This document shows, piece after piece, positions 58,223 to 64,000 of a DNA stretch of 64,000 nucleotides; within the stretch, counting starts at the first letter, position 1; each line of letters starts with the position of its first letter. The stretch lies in NCBI GenBank assembly GCA_030762175.1, contig CM060841.1, forward strand, positions 6,730,001-6,794,000. Reading direction: 5' to 3'. The notes below the pieces were generated by a model. The model worked only from the letters and a program-made list of their open reading frames with translations. It was not told where the DNA came from and made no database searches. This DNA is from Metallyticus violacea. Taxonomy: Eukaryota > Arthropoda > Insecta > Mantodea > Metallyticidae. A program made the position numbers and the translations under genes.

Positions 58223-59515
58223 GGCTTATTTTTAAAGAATGGCACGATACTTTATTAATGCATTCATCTTTAAGTAGTTTTTCTAAATTTGTACCCCGCC
58301 TTACTTTTAGAACACCCTCAACCTTAAAAGATATTTCGCCGAAACCTATCTCCTCCGAATTTACCTCATCCCCTCGCAGGCTCACATCCTTGCCAACTCC
58401 CTAAATGTAAAACATGTGTGCTAATTATTCCACGGCATTTATTCCGCAGCCCTAATTTATCCAGATAATTTAATATTTCTTCATTAGCTACTTGTTCTTC
58501 TAAGAACGTTGTAAATGGGTTATCTTGTAAGCTTTGTAAAGCATTTTATATTGGTTTAACTTCTACTGTTCATTCTCTCCGTATGAACAATCAAAGACAT
58601 TCTGTTTAAATCAAGTCTCCCATGCCGGTTGCCCAAAATGCCCTGTATCACTGTAAGGATTTCGATGATGCATTTAATTAAAACTTATTGATGCGTTACA
58701 CAACTGAAAGTTTACTCAGAGATAGAGAAATGGCAGCTATATTTTTACATAAAGCGCGTATACCACCTGGTTTAAATCTTAAGTATTAATATACAGAGGG
58801 TGCCAAAAATGTATAAACACTTCAAGCAAAGAAAAATCTGTGTTAAAATAACAAAAATAAATTCACAAAAACAAAAAATGATGAGCACTAATCATCTTAG
58901 ACTTTTACAGTAACAACAGTTGCTCAAAATGCCCACCATGGGCGTCGATACACTTCTGAGTACGTTGAACTACTGAATGAGCAACGTTTGCGAAAGTGTC
59001 CTCGGCGATTGCAGCACATGCCGTTTCAATTTCTTCCCGAAGTGCTGTCAGTGTAGCTGGTTTTCTACGGTATACAACATCCTTAAGAGTTCCCCATAGG
59101 TAGAAGTACAACGGAGTTAGATCCGGGGAACGCGGTGGAAACTCAATCGGACCTCTTCGTCCTATCCAGTACCTTGGATACTTCAAAATTGCTTTCCGCT
59201 GTTCAAACGATAATCTTGGCTCCATTTAATTGTAGCAACGCTAGCGTAACGTAATGTCAATCACATTTGTTACAGAACATTATACGATAATCTTGATCTT
59301 ATCTGTTCATTGTTAATTTACGATAATCTTGGCTTCATTTGTTCATTGTTGATTTACCTGTCACGTAGCAACGCTATCATAATATATATGAGTCACATCT
59401 GTTTACAGAACATCATGCTACACATTGCTGTTGTTTTTCGGTCCAGCTTTGAAATATATTAAATAGATATCTACTGTGAAAGTGCGTATACATTTTTTGG
59501 CATCATCGATAATTT

Positions 59516-59555
<40 letters not shown>

Positions 59556-59880
59556 GTGTGTCACACACATACACTTGTTGCTTATTTAATCTCTTTCTAC
59601 GCATTACGTTAACTTTGATATTCAATATTTCTTTTTACTACGTTCACTTGTCTTCTAGCCTTAGAAGAAGAGGAGCTATTCAAAATATTACGATACTAAA
59701 TCTATGACTTTCTAAGATTTTATCCTTTTTCTGCTTATCTAGTTACTGTTATTCTAGTTACATTGTTCATTGTGTTATTTTATTTTTCATATATAACAGT
59801 GCGATTTCAAGTGTGACTTTATCTTAGTGTTTTATCCTTTTAAAAACTTTTATAATTACTGTTAATTTGTTATATATATA
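57950..59880 (+). mobile_element. Penelope-like relic with inverted flanks, third subfamily
   Basis: Coding remnants at 58.24-58.79 kb (PRLTFRTPSTLKD; ACKAFYIGLTSTVHSLRMNN; REMAAIFLHKARIPPGLN) define the same family as 44.93-45.63 kb. The 3' non-coding region follows at 59.51-59.88 kb. An inverted copy of that region lies upstream at 57.95-58.10 kb (AATAACTAGAGAAGCAGAAAA complementing TTTTTCTGCTTATCTAGTTA). The element is split by a TA transposon at 58794-59509. A (TAT)n run at 58179-58222 and (CT)n at 59518-59551 lie inside. Confidence 0.6.
58794..59509 (-). mobile_element. TA transposon, internally deleted, C-terminal half kept
   Basis: Same TIRs and subterminal repeats as 53588-54427 (left CAGAGGGTGCCAAAAATGTA; right end degenerate), again at TA. 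The minus-strand frame 59225-58905 starts MEPRLSFEQRKAILKYP and then jumps to RWIGRRGPIEFPPRSPDLTP, YFYLWGTLKDVVY, the C-terminal end of the catalytic domain, and ends QKCIDAHGGHFEQLL. The middle of the gene is deleted. Where the family normally has Asp after PDLTPL there is Tyr. Non-autonomous. Confidence 0.8.
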
Positions 59881-60734
59881 TAAGTTCAGCATTTTAATTT
59901 ATACTGTTGACGGTCCTCGGTAAATGCCACAAAAATAATTTATTTCCTAGTTGCATTCTCTTTTAACACCATTTTCACGTTTACTTGTAAAGAAAATGTA
60001 ATTGCCAAAACAAAACAAACAAACATGTTTAAATGTGAATTAACGATTCTTGTCGACTAAAATCGATGTTCCGGTATAGGCACATGCATTAATATGTAGA
60101 ACGGTGATGCCAAAGTGCAGATTCACAAATGCATAATAGAGCGTTTAAATTTTTTGTTATATCTGAGTGGAGAAGGAGAAAAAATAATAAAGATCGGACC
60201 AATATAACAGGAATAATAAATTTCGTTCAGTACATTAAAAATACTAATTTATTATAAAGCGTGTACATATCCTAGTTCAAAGTGACAAATATTCCTCCAT
60301 GTTGCTCTTTTGTGGCGTCACTTGTAACTATTTACTAATGCTTTACAAGAGATGTACACTATTCTGTGAAAAAGAAAGTTACAACCTCATTCTTTATAAG
60401 TACTTGTATTGCCAATACACTTGTAACGAAGTTGTGGAATAAATCACAGAAGGCATTTTAAACTCTAATTACGTTGCGTAGCCATTAATTTTAGTCGCAT
60501 TGTCTAAGATGACGCGTGGACGCATTGTAGGAAACAAATGACAAATGCTATCAAGCGAGATGCTTAAAATTAACGTTATTCAGTTGTTTCTTAAAGTGCT
60601 CGGGAAAAGGACATTTTTCTCATGTTAATGAACGCTCTGTACAAGCCGTGCAATCTTCATTAAAACGTTTGAATAGCGTCTATTCTAAAGCATAAACAAG
60701 TTGTCATAGAAACAAATGAAGTACAGAAGCATAC

Positions 60735-60869
60735 CTCTGCTTTTGTGATGGCAGAGAAGTTGGGACTAAGATAATAGCGAATGCCGTCAGCAGATCCTGG
60801 AAGCGTGATCCCTCGTACCAGAAGTATGAGCAAAACTGCATATGGAAACAGCGCCGTGAACCACACAAC
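60735..60869 (-). CDS. DAT: DAT exon b: TM5 and EL3
   Basis: Forty-five codons between acceptor TTTGCATTGCAG and donor GAG|GTATGC. The product reads [45 protein letters not shown]. This is TM5 and the third extracellular loop; [13 protein letters not shown] and the LTPNFS-like loop are close to insect DAT. Phase 0 on both sides; joins TSGK of exon a to VWVDAA of exon c. The intron after it is the longest, 10.9 kb. Confidence 0.97.
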
Positions 60870-60999
60870 CTGCAATGCAAAAATAAATGATGACAGATCC
60901 TAAGCAAAAGCACACATGAAAACAGATTACGTTATTACCTGTTTAATAATTGCCTTTATAAATTAAGTACCATCATTTTGAAAAAAAAAAATGCATTAA

Positions 61000-63210
61000 A
61001 ATTCACCCGGGAATACAACTAGCTCCCCTCTAAGCAAAAAGGACTATAAGAATACAAAAGGCGACATCGAAATTTTTAGTCTCCGAGGAATGCTAAGTCC
61101 GGCTATTTTGAACATTGAAGGCTTAATAAAATAGACATTTAACCAAAACCAGAAGGCTGTTGTGTGAACTACAGATAGAATCGGGTCTCAGAATTCGGAG
61201 TATATCCATATCATAAACATATACCTTAGCGTTTCGGAGATATTTATGAATTCATCATTTGGGTAATTTAGGCTTTAGAGAAACAAAATTTAATTTTGAA
61301 TTAGTTCTATACTTACAAATATCCATTGACTGCACTAAATGTTCATTCGGATGTATAACAATCACCTTTCTATATAAAGATGACTATAAGAATCCAAAAG
61401 GTCACATCAAGCTTTTTATCGCAAACAAAGTCAATTTTAAGCAGCTTCAAAATTGAAGATTCGATTAAATAAAACAGAAGACAATGGTGTAGCCTAAAAA
61501 TAGAGTGGGGCCGTATACATATACGAGGATAGACCCATAAGTTTCCGGCCTCGCCGATAAGAATTATCACCTTCACAAAAGCCTTATCTGGTGTCATACC
61601 TTTTCTGTTAAGTAAATAATTGCAGCTGTAACTTCCGCTCAGCTGTGTTTGGTTGTTCAGATATAGTTGCATAAAGAAGGCTATGTGTAGAAGATTGTAA
61701 CATGTTCAAAATGAAGTTTCGAGCTGTTATTAAGTTCTTCACAAAAGAAGGACTTACTCCAAATGAAATTAAACAACGATTGGACGGTGTATATGGGAAA
61801 GCTTCCCCCTCATATTCTACCGTAAAAGAATGGGCCAAACTTTTTCGAATGGGTCGAGAAAGCACCGAAGATGAAGAGCGCGCAGGTCAGCTCTTGGAGG
61901 TGCTCATTCCTGAAAACATCGCTCTTGTGGAAGGAGAAATTATGCAAGACCGGCGGCTCAAAGTTACAGAAATAGTAAGGTTGTGTCTTTCTAAAACAAC
62001 GGTTCTTCGAATTATTCATGAACGTTAAAACTCGAATAAGGTTAGTGCAAGATGGGTGCCTGAACTTCTTTCCTCAGTTCAAAAGCAGCAACGAGTCATC
62101 TGTTGTCAAACATTTTTGGAGCTCTGCCATGGCAACGAGAGAAAAGTTCTGCAAACCATTGTTACAGGAGAGGAAACTAAGGTCCTCTACTATGATCCCT
62201 GTCTAAAATGGAGTGGCGTAAATCTGGCAATGCACCGCCTCTAAAGATCAAGGTCACTCAGTCAATCAAGAAGATTATGACCACAATCTTTTGGGACTGT
62301 GAAGGAATACTTTTCATTGACTTCAAGGAGAGCAACAACACAGTAAATAGGGAGTACTATGCTGGCCTACTGCACAGACTACGTGCTTCCATCAAAGAGA
62401 AAAGGCGAGGAAATCTGAGTGGTGATGTGCACCTTCTTCGCGACAACGCGCATGTGCACACAGCTCTTGTTGCAAAGAAAGCTGTGAAGAAATGTAACTT
62501 CAAGGAGACTTCAGCCACCCTACAGCGCAGATCTAGCTCTTCGTGACTATTTTCTCTTCTCAAAACTCCAGAAGGACTTTCGGAAGGAAATTCAAGTGTG
62601 ACGAAGAAGTACTGGATGCTGTTTATGCCCATTTTGCAAACAAAACTTCTGATTGGGAGGAGGATCGATATGTTGATTCAAAGATGTGAGAAGTGTATTG
62701 CAATAAAGGGTGCTATACTGAAAAGTGAAATATAGTTTTTGTTTTTATCATATCTGGAAAATGGTTAGGCCGGAAACTTATGGACCTACCCCTCATATAC
62801 CATATGTATGTTGAGATGTTCATCAATTATGTTCAACATTTGAGCATTTTAGGGCTCTCAAAATGAGAGGAAGGTCTAAATTTCGAAAGAGCTTAACGTC
62901 TACAAATGTGACTCGATTACTCTAAAACTTCGCCCGTAAATACAATCAGCGGCCTCCTTAAAAATGGCCAGAAGATTCCGAGAAAATGGCAGATGTATAG
63001 AATGAAAAATCAAACTTGGGTAAATTAAACATTAAAATAAAATAGAAGACCATATAGAATGGGGCCCCAGCACTATCCAGAGATATATGTAGGTATGCCT
63101 AACATTTGGGATTTTCGGTCACTCGATAGGGAGCTCTCAGTTTCAGAGCAATCTGAACAACTAAAATGAGGTTACTTGAGTTACGGGCCGTCTGAACCAT
63201 GGGAAAATAC
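61000..63210. repeat. Diverged ~310-340-bp tandem repeat, three units
   Basis: GACTATAAGAATACAAAAGG at 61042 and GACTATAAGAATCCAAAAGG at 61382 start equivalent parts 340 bp apart; GAAGATTCCGAGAAAA near 62971 is a third. Each unit has a later AATAAAATAGAAGAC / AGAATGGGGCC block. The mariner at 61524 is inserted in the second unit, right after its GAGTGGGGCC word. Confidence 0.5.
61524..62795 (+). mobile_element. Mariner transposon, 1,272 bp, ends intact, ORF broken
   Basis: TIRs CGAGGATAGACCCATAAG and, at the right end, the complement of TGAGGGGTAGGTCCATAAG share CCATAAGTTTCCGGCC exactly and are flanked by TA duplications (61522-61523, 62796-62797). Size is typical of mariner. The frame 61702-62028 (MFKMKFRAVIKFFTKEG; YSTVKEWAKLFRMGR) is the double-HTH DNA-binding region. 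After a stop, other frames carry VTGEET (first catalytic Asp replaced by Glu), LLRDNAHVHTALV (second Asp) and YSADLALRDYFLF (third Asp, DD34D-like). At least three frame changes make it inactive, though its ends could still be used in trans. DAT intron a-b. Confidence 0.88.
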
Positions 63211-63914
63211 AGCCGCCGATTGGAAAAATGTCGCAGTGCGTAAAATTATTATTTATATTTTTACTGAGAGTATAACATACTGTATTTAAAACTGACAATA
63301 AATAGCACTAACCTGTTATAAAAGATTTGAAAATTATAACACCCAGCGACTTCTGTGTCTCATCCTAACTTTTTTCTTCCGTAATAACATGCGGAACGCG
63401 TTTATTGAGAGGTCCTGTCCCTCGTAAATTTTTTAACAAATTGACGAACTGTTTCTCTACTGGAACACCATTGCCAGAATATTTTCTTACGAATCGCCTT
63501 ACCCTTACACACATTCTTCAAGACAAACTATGCATATGCAGGTAGCAGCTTGACGACTGGCTTTTTCCAGTAAGTAGCCGTGCTTGTCGGTCCGTAACTC
63601 ACTACTCCCTTTGTAGCTACCTATTTATATTCATTTGTTCCCTATCTTTGCGCTACGAACCGTTAGTTCTATTGACCTAATTTAATCACTGCACCAAATA
63701 GATAAATGAATAATTTGAAATTCGTTGTTCTATCTCACAGATATGGGACACAACTCAGTTCTCACAAACATTTTCTTTTATGCTAATTAATATTTTAACG
63801 TTCTAAAGTTGTGTTTTCTATATTCATATTTCATTGCACAAAGTTTTGTGTAGATGTCCATTTTAATAGAAAGGAAATCCCATTATACCCTTTATAACTG
63901 TATACTTTTCTTAC

Positions 63915-64000
63915 CTTTCCAGATGTGGATATGCCCTTCCAGAGACTGAAATAGCAAATGACGTAGACTGCAAGAAGACATAGAGCCATGTCCCACTTGA
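63915..64000 (-). CDS. DAT: DAT exon a (partial): TM4
   Basis: The exon runs off the window end. Twenty-eight full codons before donor AAG|GTAAG read [17 protein letters not shown] then [11 protein letters not shown], the TM4 segment of SLC6 monoamine transporters with the WKG...TSGK turn before TM5. The final Lys codon is complete (phase 0) and exon b begins [11 protein letters not shown]1-TM3 with the substrate-coordinating Asp are upstream, outside this sequence. Confidence 0.95.

Larger units (their letters stand above)
26356..64000 (-). other. DAT: DAT gene, 3' part (nine exons, eight introns)
   Basis: A plasma-membrane Na+/Cl--coupled dopamine re-uptake transporter of the SLC6 family. 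The nine exons give 394 residues from TM4 to the C-terminus with every junction in phase. Intron lengths from 5' to 3' are 3,045, 10,866, 2,905, 163, 6,142, 7,442, 1,767 and 4,128 bp. All acceptors are AG; donors are GT except one GC. The TM6 segment [10 protein letters not shown], the TM8 segment LGLDSS and the C-terminal LTTPWRDQQ match insect DAT (family knowledge) and set it apart from glycine, GABA and serotonin transporters. TM1-3, the N-terminus and the promoter lie outside the window. Apart from the 163-bp intron, the introns are mostly mobile-element sequence. Confidence 0.93.

Overview
This is an AT-rich eukaryotic window, almost certainly from an insect with a large, transposon-laden genome. 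The only host gene recognised is the 3' two-thirds of a dopamine transporter (DAT; the Drosophila orthologue is fumin) on the minus strand. Nine exons at 64000-63915, 60869-60735, 49868-49765, 46859-46622, 46458-46330, 40187-40088, 32645-32545, 30777-30610 and 26481-26356 join in phase into 394 codons plus a stop. They run from transmembrane helix 4 to the C-terminus. The 5' exons and promoter lie beyond base 64000. The introns run from 163 bp to 10.9 kb and most are filled with mobile-element debris. Polyneoptera (cockroach, termite, stick insect or orthopteran) is a weak guess from genome texture and SINE type; the sequence does not fix the order.

Layout. 1-8.2 kb: a satellite block of ~673-bp monomers that reverses orientation near 5.1 kb, followed by a short-period AT-rich repeat that reverses near 7.44 kb. 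8.2-26.3 kb: no host gene seen; relics of non-LTR retrotransposons, Tc1/mariner transposases, a SINE head and small palindromic Penelope-derived elements. 26.3-64 kb: the DAT gene with intronic Penelope-like elements (PLEs), including one nearly intact copy at 34.8-37.4 kb encoding reverse transcriptase and GIY-YIG endonuclease in two overlapping frames. Also present are an RTE-like relic, two SINE families, two differently deleted copies of one TA-inserting DNA transposon, a TIR element of 987 bp, and a 1,272-bp mariner with intact termini.

The most interesting signal is a set of hammerhead-ribozyme-like motifs in the PLE 3' regions. One group keeps the consensus CUGAUGA core. A second group of five copies reads UUGACAA, so C3 and G8, which pair in the active fold, have changed together to U and A while stem II is kept. 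Several sit at the centre of short palindromes, two of which have recognisable target-site duplications. The second point of note is a probable GC-AG intron in DAT, inside the codons for TM11, with a perfect 19-bp hairpin 46 nt upstream of its acceptor.

The exon calls rest on splice sites, phase continuity and close family match read by eye. TE family assignments are by motif recognition without database searches.
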